NCBI RefSeq assembly: GCF_019704315.1
Contig: NZ_AP024597.1
Coordinates: 2,888,501-2,952,500, forward strand
Length of the DNA: 64,000 bases
Direction of reading: 5' to 3'
Source: Stygiolobus caldivivus
GTDB taxonomy: Archaea; Thermoproteota; Thermoprotei_A; Sulfolobales; Sulfolobaceae
Shown here: one piece after another, positions 30,487-39,500 of the stretch
Numbering within the stretch: position 1 is the stretch's first letter
Layout: every line of letters begins with the position of its first letter
The notes under the pieces: model-generated
The model's database searches: none
What the model saw: the letters and a program-made list of their open reading frames with translations, nothing else
Told to the model about the DNA's origin: nothing
Made by a program: the position numbers and the translations under genes

Positions 30487-32062
30487 AGACCATTCTTATA
30501 TCTATTCCGTCCTTTTTCATTCTATACCATTTAACTATTTCATACCACACTTCAGCTGTAATTACTATCCCCGCCAATAGTGAGACTGAAGGTATAATAT
30601 TACCAGAGAATAGATCGTAACCGAAGCCATTGGGTGTATACGTTAATATTCCATATCCTAACATTAGTCCTACAGCACTCCCTACTGCTATTATTGATAA
30701 AATACTTGTAATTAATAATTTAGAAGTTATTTCGTTTTTCTCTTTTTTAGAAAGTTTTAGTGCTCCTAATGAAGCTATAAAGTATTGGAATAACATATAG
30801 CTGATAACCCCGAACATTAGAGATAGAGAAAAGCCCTGATAAATTTCTAGGTAGTTAAAGATTAACGCAATAGCTAAAAATACTAGCGTTGATACGTATG
30901 GTGATTTAAGCCTAACGCTCACGTCAGCAAACTTTTCAGGTAGCATTCTGTCAAAACTAGCAGCAAACATAGCCCTTATACCCGCAACAGCTCCTATGAG
31001 TGCGTAAGAGATGTACCAGGTTAGCCCCGAAATTAACAGTAGTAGAAGTAGTGGGATGTTGTGAATAGCAGGGATAATAACATATGCCAAGAGAGAGTAT
31101 GGGGCAATGGGTATCCCTGAACCGGAAGAGGTAGTCCAGCCGTTTACTGAAGTATATAGGAAGAACCTTTGCCCTATATCAGCAACTATTATGTAGACAA
31201 GTATTACAGAAATTATTGCGGCAACTACATAAGAATAAAGTATCCCTGCTCTGATTGTCTTATATCCCTTCTTTACTTCACCTCCTACCCATACCGGAGC
31301 GTTATTGTAGATGAATAAATTGCCCATGATCATGATCCCTAGCATTAAAGTCCCGAATAAACTAAAGGGGGGTATTGATGATGAGACCAGATCGGAATAA
31401 TAAGGGCCTTTAAACTCTGATGACAGGGAATTAAACGCTGAGACAAATCCTCCCTTTCCTATATATGCAAGGAGTATTATTATGGCTATAGTCCCTACGA
31501 TCTGTAATATGGTTAAACTCGATATGACCCGCGCGACCCACTTTATACTGAAGACCATAACTAAGCCTACTAGTAGTATCATTAGAGTAGTAAAGGCAAA
31601 ATAGTAAGTGGTGTTTGAGATCAGTTCATTTCCTAAGTTAATCAAACCTTGGTTGTGAAAAGCGACTCCTATAGCCTGAAAAAAAGGTACTATTACAAGG
31701 CTCATTTCAGTCTGAACATCAATCCCAATCCCGTAACCGAATAAGTTCACCAAAGCCTGGATGAGTCCCACTCTGGGCCCTAAATATCTCGATACGTAGA
31801 TATAATCAGCTGCTGTTTTAGGAGTTAACCTACTAATATAATAATACATCATCGCCGTGGGAAGAGCAAGCAGTGCTCCAATAACAGTAGCTAATATCCA
31901 GTTTGCCCCGGGGAAGAAGAAGGCGAAGGTTAAAGGATATGCTATACTTGCAGCTGGTGCTAAATACATAAAGTTCATTAGGAATACATCCCTTCCATTG
32001 AGGGTTCTCACCAAACCTGAGGTCTCTCTAACAAAAAGTTTTTTACTTTCCTCTCGTGACAT
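30464..32062 (-). CDS. APC-family amino acid/amine permease, paralogue 2
   Basis: A 532-aa protein of about 12 helices. The N-terminus [16 protein letters not shown] and C-terminus RMVFTEIPPD mirror the 19116-20705 permease, so the two are paralogues. Central VWVGGEVKKGYKTI is the conserved loop after helix 6. It is convergent with the deaminase/FAD oxidase operon and overlaps it by 23 bases. In both places an APC permease of this type sits beside an FAD oxidase of the same subfamily, suggesting a shared pathway. Confidence 0.8.
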   Translation of the reverse strand: MSREESKKLFVRETSGLVRTLNGRDVFLMNFMYLAPAASIAYPLTFAFFFPGANWILATVIGALLALPTAMMYYYISRLTPKTAADYIYVSRYLGPRVGLIQALVNLFGYGIGIDVQTEMSLVIVPFFQAIGVAFHNQGLINLGNELISNTTYYFAFTTLMILLVGLVMVFSIKWVARVISSLTILQIVGTIAIIILLAYIGKGGFVSAFNSLSSEFKGPYYSDLVSSSIPPFSLFGTLMLGIMIMGNLFIYNNAPVWVGGEVKKGYKTIRAGILYSYVVAAIISVILVYIIVADIGQRFFLYTSVNGWTTSSGSGIPIAPYSLLAYVIIPAIHNIPLLLLLLISGLTWYISYALIGAVAGIRAMFAASFDRMLPEKFADVSVRLKSPYVSTLVFLAIALIFNYLEIYQGFSLSLMFGVISYMLFQYFIASLGALKLSKKEKNEITSKLLITSILSIIAVGSAVGLMLGYGILTYTPNGFGYDLFSGNIIPSVSLLAGIVITAEVWYEIVKWYRMKKDGIDIRMVFTEIPPD

Positions 32063-32185
32063 GGAGATCTCTTATGATTTAACTGAAATAAATTGTTATT
32101 ATAAGGATTACGTATTAATATTTAAATTTTTTAAATGCTTAAGCATCCTTATAAAATAATGTGAAATATATTATGTAACTAGTGT

Positions 32186-33329
32186 ACCCTAGACCCCAAA
32201 ATCATCACCCTGAATTTAATTCAAATGAATTTAAAAGTGTGTTGAGGAATTGAATTGAATATTCAACCAAATCATTAATATTATCCAACAAGAGCAGCAA
32301 TAACAAGAGTAGTCTGAAGGACTCCCTACTTGTCCTCCCCTTTGCGAGTATTAGGTAAAGGGTGTAGATGAGCATTGCTAGGACGAAGAAGCGGAAGACC
32401 CAACTCTTAGATGAGGTGAAGACGAGGAAGGACTTGGTCATCTTGTACGAAGTCTCTATCGGCGTCCTCACCTTGTTATACCACTTTATCACGGACCTCT
32501 TGTTCACGTCCAAGTTGGTCGCCTTTGCCAAGTACTTCCCCTTCCTGCCCTCGTATACTATTAGCCTGAAGGTAACTCCTTTCCCCTTGGGTTCCGCAGT
32601 GTACTTCCCGTCATACTTGTGCCTCACCCTTACCTGCAGGGACTGACATTATGTAGTCGAAGTTTTTGAGGTAGTTTAGTACGTCTACGGAGTAGAATCC
32701 TGCATCGAGTACTATTAGGTCTATCTCGAGCCCCAAGGCCAGGACTTGTCCTACCAAGTCTTGTACTGTAGTTTTGTCATCCCTTTTTTCACGGGTGTGC
32801 AAGCTAGTATGAGTGTTTTTTTCTTTACGGTCGTCGTGGCTGTCGCGTAGTCCCGTGCCTAGTTTTGACCCGCTTACCTATGGGTTTCCCCCGTACTGGT
32901 GGGGGTTAGGTCTATTGAGGTCCTTATTGTTTTTCTTTCCCCGAGTAGTTTTAGGGAGTTTTTCTTTATCTCGTGTATCATGGTGTTTATTGCTTGGTCT
33001 TGTCCTTCTACGTAGTTTCTCACGGTTTGTGGTGATATTCCGAGTCCTTTTGCTTTGTTTTCTATTGAGTCGTTTGGTAGTGCTGCTGTTGCGAGTGTTT
33101 TCACGACTTCTCTCGCTTTTCTCCCCTCGAGGGGTAGAATAGGAAGTAATTTTAGTCCTATTTGCTTGTTTATTGTTGGGTAGGGGGAGTCTGGTAGTAC
33201 CAAGTGAACTCCCTCATAACGTATTACCGCTCCCCCTACCTTAAGTTTTTCTTTTATTACAAAATTTTTAGGGTTTACTATAATTATTCTTTGAAATTAT
33301 TTTTGTAAAATGATTTTGGGGTCTAGGGT
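32186..33329 (-). mobile_element. Decayed ISH3/IS4-superfamily-like element (1144 bp)
   Basis: It is bounded by 20-base inverted repeats accctagaccccaaaatcat (32186-32205) and its exact complement (33310-33329). No target duplication is visible. It lies against the cut 3' end of a permease pseudogene, and no remainder of that gene exists on the other side, so a deletion accompanied or followed insertion. Confidence 0.8.
32205..33203 (-). pseudogene. Broken DDE transposase of the ISH3-like element
   Basis: Three pieces in different frames. The N-terminal piece, 32874-33203, ends in RTSIDLTPTSTGE (first catalytic Asp region). The middle, 32611-32802, has LIVLDAGFYSVDVLNYL (second Asp). The C-terminal piece, 32205-32627, has PIETSYKMTKSF with the Y-x2-R/K-like helix and glutamate, then a Leu-rich tail. 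At least two frameshifts make it inactive. The DDE order and YKMTKSF region resemble ISH3-type archaeal transposases. Confidence 0.75.
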
Positions 33330-34527
33330 GAAGTACATTTGCATTAGCAGTAGTAGTTGTTAATGCTTGAATAGGATTAAGTCCATTAACTGCAAACATT
33401 GCAAAAGCTGTTAAGATGGCTGAGAAATCGATGATGCTATTCCTATAAATGTTAACGCCCTATAAGGAGTATGGTATTTTGGATGGATCTTTGAGAACCA
33501 TTTTGGAATTACATTATCTCTAGCCATAGAGAAGTAAACCCTTCCAGCATTACTTTGCATTGCTACCGCATCAGAAAACGCTGAATTCATTGCAACAAGG
33601 AATAATCCCATCGAGCCTATTATACCTAAATATAATCCCATCACTATTATACCCGATATTGTCTGAACATCTGGGTTTGGATTATTAGTTAATGCTGATA
33701 AATTATTTACTCCCAAACCTGCAACTATAGCATATGCCATTTCAGTCAACACTGCACCAACTATAAATACGCCTAAGCTCAAAGCCCTCAGTATTTGTTT
33801 AGGATGCTCAACTTCTTCACCTAAAGGTGCAGATCCTCCATAGCCGATAAAGCTCGTAATTGAAAAGACCATTGCTAATCCCAAAGCTCCAGCAGGTCCT
33901 CCGTAGGGTGCAAAATCCTTAGCGTATTGAGGCCATGCAAAGGGATTAAATACTGCTAATGTATTATCTGGTGCCTTAGTAATTACAATTGCTCCTATTA
34001 CTGCTAAAAATGCCACTTCGAATAATGAAGCGAATTTCAAAGTAGTAATCTGAGGTCTTATTCCTATTATTGCTAATGTTATTGGAACTATTACGAATAC
34101 TAGAATTAACGGTAACCAGAGCCAAGATGGTAGGACTATATGGTAATAGTAATCTAAGAATGCTGGAATAATAGCACCGCCTATGTAAGTGGGAATTGCG
34201 GCAGTACTTGTTACTTGATATAAGACTTAAAGTAATCCAGATATGGTAGCCTGGTACGGGGCCAAAGGCGTTAGCAATATAACCATAATATCCTCCAGCA
34301 CTTGCATGTCTTTTAGCTAGGTGATATAACGTATTTACTTCTAAATACATTGCCAACGTAGCTAATAGGAATGCTAAAGGTGTTAATGCAAAGGCATATG
34401 CGATTGCAGAAGTTATAAAGACTACTACGTCACATGCTGGTGCCATTGCTGCTATTTCTTCAACTAAAGCCCCTAATGTACTAACTTGACCCTTCTTCAA
34501 ACGGGGAACTTCTTGCTGACTCATCAC
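33330..34527 (-). pseudogene. Broken APC/amino-acid permease
   Basis: The N-terminal half (from ATG near 34524) starts MSQQEVPRLKKGQVSTLGAL and continues to VPGYHIWITLSLI, then shifts frame near 34220. The second half, 33411-34040, carries GEEVEHPKQILRAL and AGRVYFSMARDNVIPKW, typical of APC permeases. A second frameshift near 33430 throws it out of frame before the ISH3-like element removes the C-terminus. At least three lesions; non-functional. It is not a close match to the two intact APC permeases. Confidence 0.85.
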
Positions 34528-34544
34528 TATTATTAAGGGTAACC

Positions 34545-35003
34545 CTAATTTATTATAGGTGTGTAGGTTAGTGTGCCATTAAAGCATATTCTATATAAAG
34601 AAACATTAAGAATTGCAGACAATGCTGAGAGTACTTGAAAGAAAGTACTATGCAATGTAATGTTGCCTTTGCGTACTACGGCATAATATACGATACCTTT
34701 ATTAGTTGAAACACCACTAATTTGTGTTATCGCGAAAGGAAGGCTGTACGTTTTATTATTGTATATTAAAGAAGAATTTAGATAAATCAAAGTGTTTATC
34801 CTAGAGATAAGGTTATTTGACGATATGTTTACACTAATGTTGGCATGGACATTTATGTAATCAACTATTATAGAGTAATTTCCATTGCAATAAGCTAATG
34901 ATGTAGGAATAGGTAACTGGCCTTGTATTACACATGTGTATGTTTCTCCCTTAAAGGTTGAGGGAAATGAAAGACCTAGTAACATTAAAGAAATCAGAAG
35001 CAT
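34545..35003 (-). CDS. Small secreted, probably glycosylated protein of unknown function
   Basis: A 152-aa protein with a hydrophobic N-terminus (MLLISLMLLGLSFPSTF) that looks like a signal peptide or anchor, followed by a beta-rich, Asn/Ser/Thr-rich body. It has about eight N-glycosylation sequons (for example NIS, NSS, NKT, NIT, NVS, NGT), as usual for exported Sulfolobales proteins. Three Cys are present. No recognised family. It lies about 190 bases downstream of the winged-helix gene on the same strand and may belong to that small cluster. Confidence 0.55.
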   Translation of the reverse strand: MLLISLMLLGLSFPSTFKGETYTCVIQGQLPIPTSLAYCNGNYSIIVDYINVHANISVNISSNNLISRINTLIYLNSSLIYNNKTYSLPFAITQISGVSTNKGIVYYAVVRKGNITLHSTFFQVLSALSAILNVSLYRICFNGTLTYTPIIN

Positions 35004-35191
35004 GGTTACAAGTTTAATCGTTTCATGTATATCCCTTACGTTTCTTAATATATAAGTTTTATCGTGATAGTTTACTATAAAAAGTAAAAATAATCTGCTT
35101 AATTTACCACAATACGTGCAACAATCTACAGGTTTAATTAGTAATTTTTACCAGACTCATTATATGAATGTTATGAAATTAAAATAAAACC

Positions 35192-35479
35192 TTACCAACC
35201 TATCCATATCCACCAGTCATTAATCCATTCAGATACCCATTTATCTGGACCTGTAGGCAAATTCTTACCAAACTCTGTAAGCTCAAAATATTCCTCCTTA
35301 TCTTTTACGTATTTCCTAACTATTCCATATGTTAATAGATAACTTATTGCAAAATCAAAAAAGCAACCATAAGCTGTAGTTTTTTCCCTAAGCTCACTTA
35401 CCTTTAGCGGGCCATCCTTTAAAGCAGAATATATTTGGTTAACTATAATTCTTAAAGGTCTCTTAGACATATCCATCAC
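35192..35479 (-). CDS. Small winged-helix protein with a Trp-rich tail
   Basis: 95 aa from GTG at 35477-35479, which overlaps the stop of the upstream peptide gene (GTGA); an in-frame ATG at 35476 is an alternative. Residues 10-75 have a winged-helix pattern: IVNQIYSALKDGPLKVSELRE, then FAISYLLTYGIVRKY and EYFELTEFGKNLP. The last 17 residues (DKWVSEWINDWWIWIGW) contain six Trp, which is unusual for a DNA-binding protein and could bind a membrane or a partner. It may be a regulator or a peptide-recognition protein for the coupled Cys-rich peptide. Confidence 0.65.
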   Translation of the reverse strand: MMDMSKRPLRIIVNQIYSALKDGPLKVSELREKTTAYGCFFDFAISYLLTYGIVRKYVKDKEEYFELTEFGKNLPTGPDKWVSEWINDWWIWIGW

Positions 35480-35673
35480 GTGATAGTATCTGGTTTGATA
35501 TTTCTATTTTTCTCCGATACGTTTTCTATTCTTACATTACCACTGCTGCAGCACGAAGTAGTAGACGAAAGTATGTCTGTTGTACTACATGCACCAGGAG
35601 CTAACTCTACCTCTATGTTATCTTCAATACTACCAGAGGTAGATTTAACCTCTTTTCTATTTGTTATTTTCAT
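35476..35673 (-). CDS. 65-aa Cys/Ser/Thr-rich small peptide (possible modified-peptide precursor)
   Basis: The start is ATG at 35671-35673 with a gagg about 9 bases upstream; a TTG at 35688 would add five residues. The N-terminal part is charged (MKITNRKEVKSTSGSIEDN). The centre reads ELAPGACSTTDILSSTTSCC, rich in Cys, Ser and Thr, followed by SSG and a polar C-terminal tail. There is no signal peptide or membrane segment. It is translationally coupled to the winged-helix gene. The composition recalls precursors of ribosomally made modified peptides, but no modifying enzyme is adjacent and the polar tail after the Cys region is atypical. Function unknown. Confidence 0.5.
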   Translation of the reverse strand: MKITNRKEVKSTSGSIEDNIEVELAPGACSTTDILSSTTSCCSSGNVRIENVSEKNRNIKPDTIT

Positions 35674-35802
35674 GATTGATATCCTCAATATTCTCTTCTA
35701 CATTACTGATATTTAATAATAGTTATGAGTTCATTTTTTTGAACTATTAAATAACCTTATAAGAAGCACTCTAACCACCTTATACATGTGGATAAAGTAA
35801 AC

Positions 35803-36615
35803 GAGTGTGGAGATAGTGTCGTCATTAAGCTATTTATATTTGTATAACGAGTATTACTTATGGGTAGGAAGCCTGTAATTAGGCAAGATTTAGCGTGTCC
35901 CTCTTGTGGTAGTCACCACGTCGTTAAGTGCGGTAAGCCTCTTGGTAGGCAGAGGTATTTGTGCAGGGATTGCGGTAAGTACTTCCTCAGTGACGCGAGT
36001 TATCACCACTACTCCAAGGAGTTGAGGGAGGAGGCTTTGAGGATGTATTCTAATGGCATGAGTATGAGGGCTATTTCTAGGGCCCTTAATGTGCCTTTGG
36101 GTACTGTGTTTACATGGGTTAAGCGTTATGGTGGGCAGAAGTATGAGAAGCTAGTGGACTTGTGGAGTAGGGCTAAAGAGTTAGTCAAGGGTAAGGTCGT
36201 TACTAAGGTTGTTGACGAGATGTGGACGTACTTGTATAGGAACACTAGGGCTTTCAACAAGCGGGTGTTTACTTGTTATGTGTACACGAGTCTCGGGTTT
36301 TACCTAGTTTACTCTGTGGGTGATAGGGACGAGGACACTTTTCGTGAGGCCAAGGGCTACTTGCCTGACGACGGTAGGTGGGTTAGTGATGACTACAGTG
36401 TTACTTTTGGTTAAAAAACCACACGGTAGTCTCACCTGTTAACCCCAACGAGTCCTTCCACTCCTCACTGAGGGATAGGCTTGTGCGTTTCAAGAGGGCG
36501 ACGAAGGCTGTTAACAGGAGTATAAATATGGTGAAGTATTCTATAGCGCTGGTCTTGTGGGAGAGAAGGCTAATCCCAGAATTTGTAGCTTAATGACGAC
36601 ACTATCTCCACACTC
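35803..36615 (+). mobile_element. IS1-like element (~813 bp)
   Basis: Inverted ends of 29 bases begin gagtgtggagatagtgtcgt at 35803, and the exact complement ends at 36615. No direct repeat is evident. It carries one transposase frame that is interrupted. The same terminal motif (atagtgtcgtcattaagct) recurs in small relics at 54-58 kb. Confidence 0.85.
35860..36593 (+). pseudogene. IS1-like transposase with a -1 frame change
   Basis: The first frame (184 codons, 35860-36414) holds the zinc ribbon CPSCGSHHVVKCG...CRDCG, an HTH (SMRAISRALNVPLGTVFTW) and VDEMWTYLY with the first catalytic residue. It ends at TAA just after VTFG. The remainder (NHTVVSPVNPNESFHSSLR to LIPEFVA, ending 36593) is in the -1 frame, joined at a run of four T at about 36406-36409. 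It could be a one-base indel or a -1 slip on the T run. Archaeal IS1-type enzymes are usually single frame, so a mutation is more likely. Confidence 0.75.
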
Positions 36616-36716
36616 TCATCATTCATAATTTCTTTTATAAATGGCATAGGCACTATCTTAACTCACTCTATTATACCTGCAATAATCGCTCATGAAATCT
36701 TTGTTATTTTCTATAT

Positions 36717-36733
36717 TAGAAAAAAAATAGAAA
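36717..36733 (-). terminator. T-rich terminator of the ABC operon
   Basis: The minus strand here gives a run of T interrupted by few bases (complement of ttagaaaaaaaatagaa) about 15 bases after the permease stop, a typical archaeal termination signal. Confidence 0.4.
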
Positions 36734-36746
36734 ATTATTTAAAAAA

Positions 36747-37559
36747 TTAGAACATTCTTTGTTCTTCTGCTTGTCTTAGATATATTTTTCTCATCAGTAA
36801 TATATCGACTACAGTTAGTACCAAAACCCACGGTAAGGTTCCGAGGAATAAATAGGGGATCGAAAGTGTGGAATTATGGTTTGGCGCACTTATGGGTAAA
36901 CTATGGTCGTAATAGGAATACACGGTTAAAAGCATTGATGATAAGAACGGATTTACATAATCCACTACTGGATTACTGTAAGGATACACAGTATATAGGA
37001 AGTATGAGGCTATGGCTATAAACATCGGTATATAAAGTAGGAAGAGTGAGTATTGTAACATTTTTATTTTAATTAGAGAGAACAGCTCAATAAGGATCGC
37101 TATAGATATTAAGAATAGCCCTTCAAAGAACACGCCTACTACTAAAAGTGCAGGATTTGACGGAAAGATAACACTACCCTCTAACTTAGTAAGTATCATA
37201 AATACTAGCATTGAAAATATACCAATAATTTCAGAGTCTAGAAGATTTGCTGAATAGAAGGCTAGTACGTATTTAAGTGGTGTCAACTTAGAGAACTTAA
37301 ACATAAAAGGTAAAGCTTGCGCGTTAAAGAATATTGCATATGCTACGCCTATTGCGAATGTAGAAAGAGCGATTAACGTAGTCGAGCTATATCCTAGAGA
37401 GATGTAAAGTGCGTACTCTTTGAAACTCGAAGGCTTATAAACGTTAATAAGTAACATTGAAAGAATACTCCAGAATATTAGAAAACCTAATACCCAACTC
37501 AGATTAGCCTTTGTTACGAGTCTTGTTATATATGATATGAACAAGTTCTTCATGTTCAC
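36747..37559 (-). CDS. ABC transporter membrane subunit (ABC-2-like)
   Basis: A 270-aa protein with about six hydrophobic helices and short loops, no soluble domain. It overlaps the ATPase gene by 4 bases (ATG within the ATPase stop), so the two subunits form one exporter or membrane-remodelling transporter. No substrate-binding protein is near, in keeping with export. The C-terminus is short and charged (RQAEEQRMF). The substrate may be a peptide or lipid, inferred only from the simple two-gene layout. Confidence 0.7.
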   Translation of the reverse strand: MNMKNLFISYITRLVTKANLSWVLGFLIFWSILSMLLINVYKPSSFKEYALYISLGYSSTTLIALSTFAIGVAYAIFFNAQALPFMFKFSKLTPLKYVLAFYSANLLDSEIIGIFSMLVFMILTKLEGSVIFPSNPALLVVGVFFEGLFLISIAILIELFSLIKIKMLQYSLFLLYIPMFIAIASYFLYTVYPYSNPVVDYVNPFLSSMLLTVYSYYDHSLPISAPNHNSTLSIPYLFLGTLPWVLVLTVVDILLMRKIYLRQAEEQRMF

Positions 37560-38323
37560 ACCCCGTAAAGTCTATCTATAGTGCCTAACAAGCCTATTTT
37601 CATCCCCTCTTTACCTTTAACTAAGGACACTTTTTTACCAGATACTCGCAAAATTAAAATAGCGTCTTCGCTTTCCCCTTCTATTACTGAAGCCTCTAAG
37701 AAGTCTTTAACCGTTATAGGACCGTAAAGACTGCTATCTGATAAAACATAGAGCTTATAGTCTGGGAACTTGCTAAGTATATCCAGATTGTGAGTCGTAA
37801 TTATTCCTTCTTTTCCAAATTTCTTTATCCACTCAGCAACTATACTCCTTCTTGCAGGATCTATGTTTTCAAAAGGTTCGTCAAGTAAGATGATCCTTGG
37901 CTTTGCCGAGAAAGCTAAAATATTGCGCAGTAGCAGAGATTGTCCTGTTGAAAGCTTGAAGAGTGGCGACTTTAAATCAATGTCTAAGTCTACTTCCTTC
38001 AACAGCTCTGAGAAGAGCCCTTTATCCACGTTCATTTCTTCTGAGTATATATCTAATATGTTATTAATGCCATAACCTAGGTTATACACCTCTCCTAGAT
38101 TTGTAGATAGACCTAGATAGTTCTTAATTTCTCTGACCTCTTTTCCGTCGATTCTTATTGAACCTTTATATGGGAGTAAGCCAACAGTAGCCTTAATTAG
38201 TGTTGTCTTCCCAGAACCGTTTTTGCCTATGATGAATACTTTCCCATCTATTTTTGCCGTTAGATTTTTTATAACAACCCACTTCCAGTAGCTTATTGTA
38301 ACATTTTGATATTCAATCATCAT
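37556..38323 (-). CDS. ABC transporter ATPase subunit
   Basis: About 255 aa from the ATG at 38323 (or 38320), just downstream of a TATA-like sequence at 38338-38350; a longer frame to 38389 crosses this promoter and is disfavoured. Walker A is GKNGSGKTT, the signature is LSTGQSLLLRN (the degenerate LSGGQ), Walker B is RIILLDEPFENIDP, and the switch His is in ITTHNLD. The C-terminal 50 residues resemble the accessory domain of drug or bacteriocin ABC proteins. It works with the 36747-37559 membrane subunit. Confidence 0.88.
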   Translation of the reverse strand: MMIEYQNVTISYWKWVVIKNLTAKIDGKVFIIGKNGSGKTTLIKATVGLLPYKGSIRIDGKEVREIKNYLGLSTNLGEVYNLGYGINNILDIYSEEMNVDKGLFSELLKEVDLDIDLKSPLFKLSTGQSLLLRNILAFSAKPRIILLDEPFENIDPARRSIVAEWIKKFGKEGIITTHNLDILSKFPDYKLYVLSDSSLYGPITVKDFLEASVIEGESEDAILILRVSGKKVSLVKGKEGMKIGLLGTIDRLYGV

Positions 38324-38440
38324 GAATAATGTAAAAATCTGGATATATAATGGATCAAGATTGTTCAAAGAGTTGAACGCATAGTTCAAAAATATGAATT
38401 AATATATCAATTTAAATAATAGGAAGAAGAAAGATTTACA
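38324..38440. promoter_or_regulatory. Divergent promoter region
   Basis: 117 bases between the ABC operon and the membrane protein/regulator pair. A leftward TATA lies at about 38338-38350 (minus strand cattatatatcc). A rightward TATA-like atttaaataat at 38412-38422 lies 19-29 bases before the ATG at 38441. Both transcripts should be nearly leaderless, and a single operator could control both. Confidence 0.5.
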
Positions 38441-39106
38441 ATGAGCTATGATATTGTCGATGAAGCTAAGAAACAAACTTACAAATTCTTATTACGTAAA
38501 GGAAGAAAAACAATGTCTATGTACTATTTGATGTGGGGCCTTTACTCTCTCTCTTTGTCTGTTAGTGTTCCACTTTTATATTCGTTAATTCCTCAATTTT
38601 ACGTTCTTCTCTTTATTTTAATCCTTATGTTTTTACCTAATTACTATACTGCAAAAATATTTTATGTATCGATTAGGAGTTACCTATTACTTTACACAAA
38701 TAGTATAACTGCGGAAAGAAAATTCAGGAAAAATTACGTTAAGTCTTATATTATAAGAAGTATAATCACATATCTTGTTGTACTTCTTTCCTACTTCTTT
38801 AAACCCCTTCTATTCTTATTTATAATTGCATCAATACCATTATTTATAGTTGTTGAAAGAAATCTTTATAGATATTTATTCGTTAAAGAATTTAGAATCG
38901 CTAGGGGAAAGTATTACGATAAGATTGCAATATATACGTTAAATCTAATACCAGTTATGCTAGCCTTCTTTTACTTATACTATATATCTGAAAATACTAT
39001 ATTTTACTTTACTTCAATAGCTATAGGCTATATCTTCGGAATTTTATGGCTCATATTCTTCGCACTCTCAATGACTGATTTAGTGGAGGTTGATAAAGAT
39101 GAGTGA
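38441..39106 (+). CDS. Multi-pass membrane protein of unknown function
   Basis: A 221-aa protein. A soluble basic N-terminus (about 35 residues, ..YKFLLRKGRKTMS) is followed by helices at about 38-60 and 62-82, then a basic loop (ERKFRKNYVKSY), and four more helices to residue 210, ending acidic (VEVDKDE). No family recognised. The stop overlaps the start of the small regulator gene by 8 bases. It is divergent from the ABC transporter and probably functions or is regulated with it. Confidence 0.6.
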   Translation: MSYDIVDEAKKQTYKFLLRKGRKTMSMYYLMWGLYSLSLSVSVPLLYSLIPQFYVLLFILILMFLPNYYTAKIFYVSIRSYLLLYTNSITAERKFRKNYVKSYIIRSIITYLVVLLSYFFKPLLFLFIIASIPLFIVVERNLYRYLFVKEFRIARGKYYDKIAIYTLNLIPVMLAFFYLYYISENTIFYFTSIAIGYIFGILWLIFFALSMTDLVEVDKDE

Positions 39107-39428
39107 CGAGAGAAAAGTGCAAACACTTAAGGAAATTATGGATCTACTAAAGGAGAATGCATTAACTACGAGTATTAGGCTAAGTATACTCCTTACCCTT
39201 TATATTTACGCCAAAGTCACCTTCAGCGAACTGTTAGCTTATACTTCTTTGAAAAAGAACACTCTTTACGTAAACTTACAAGTTCTAGCAGATAACGGAC
39301 TGATAAAGTACAAAAAGGCTTTCTCGCTAAAGGGGGTAATTAGTGTAGTAGAGATAACGCCTAAAGGTAGGGAAGTAGTAGAGAAATTGTTTGAAATGAT
39401 TGAGAATATAAAAGAGGAGGAGAAATAG
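39099..39428 (+). CDS. Winged-helix transcriptional regulator
   Basis: About 109 aa from ATG at 39099, which overlaps the preceding stop (ATGAGTGA). It has a classic winged-helix layout: SIRLSILLTLYIYAKVTFSELL, then SLKKNTLYVNLQVLADNGLIKYKK as the recognition helix, and the wing VVEITPKGREVVEKLFEMIE. It matches the transcriptional regulators seen next to ABC transporter/membrane protein genes in archaea. It probably controls its own operon and the divergent ABC operon. Confidence 0.78.
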   Translation: MSDERKVQTLKEIMDLLKENALTTSIRLSILLTLYIYAKVTFSELLAYTSLKKNTLYVNLQVLADNGLIKYKKAFSLKGVISVVEITPKGREVVEKLFEMIENIKEEEK

Positions 39429-39500
39429 TCCTACCTGCCTTTCTTGTATTAGTTAAGAAATTTTATATGAAAATTCTATATAAATTTTTAACTACTTTTA

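Noticed and set aside
32813-33142. 109-codon plus-strand frame inside the ISH3-like element
   Set aside because: Antisense to the transposase N-terminus, with Ser/Leu/Phe-rich low complexity.
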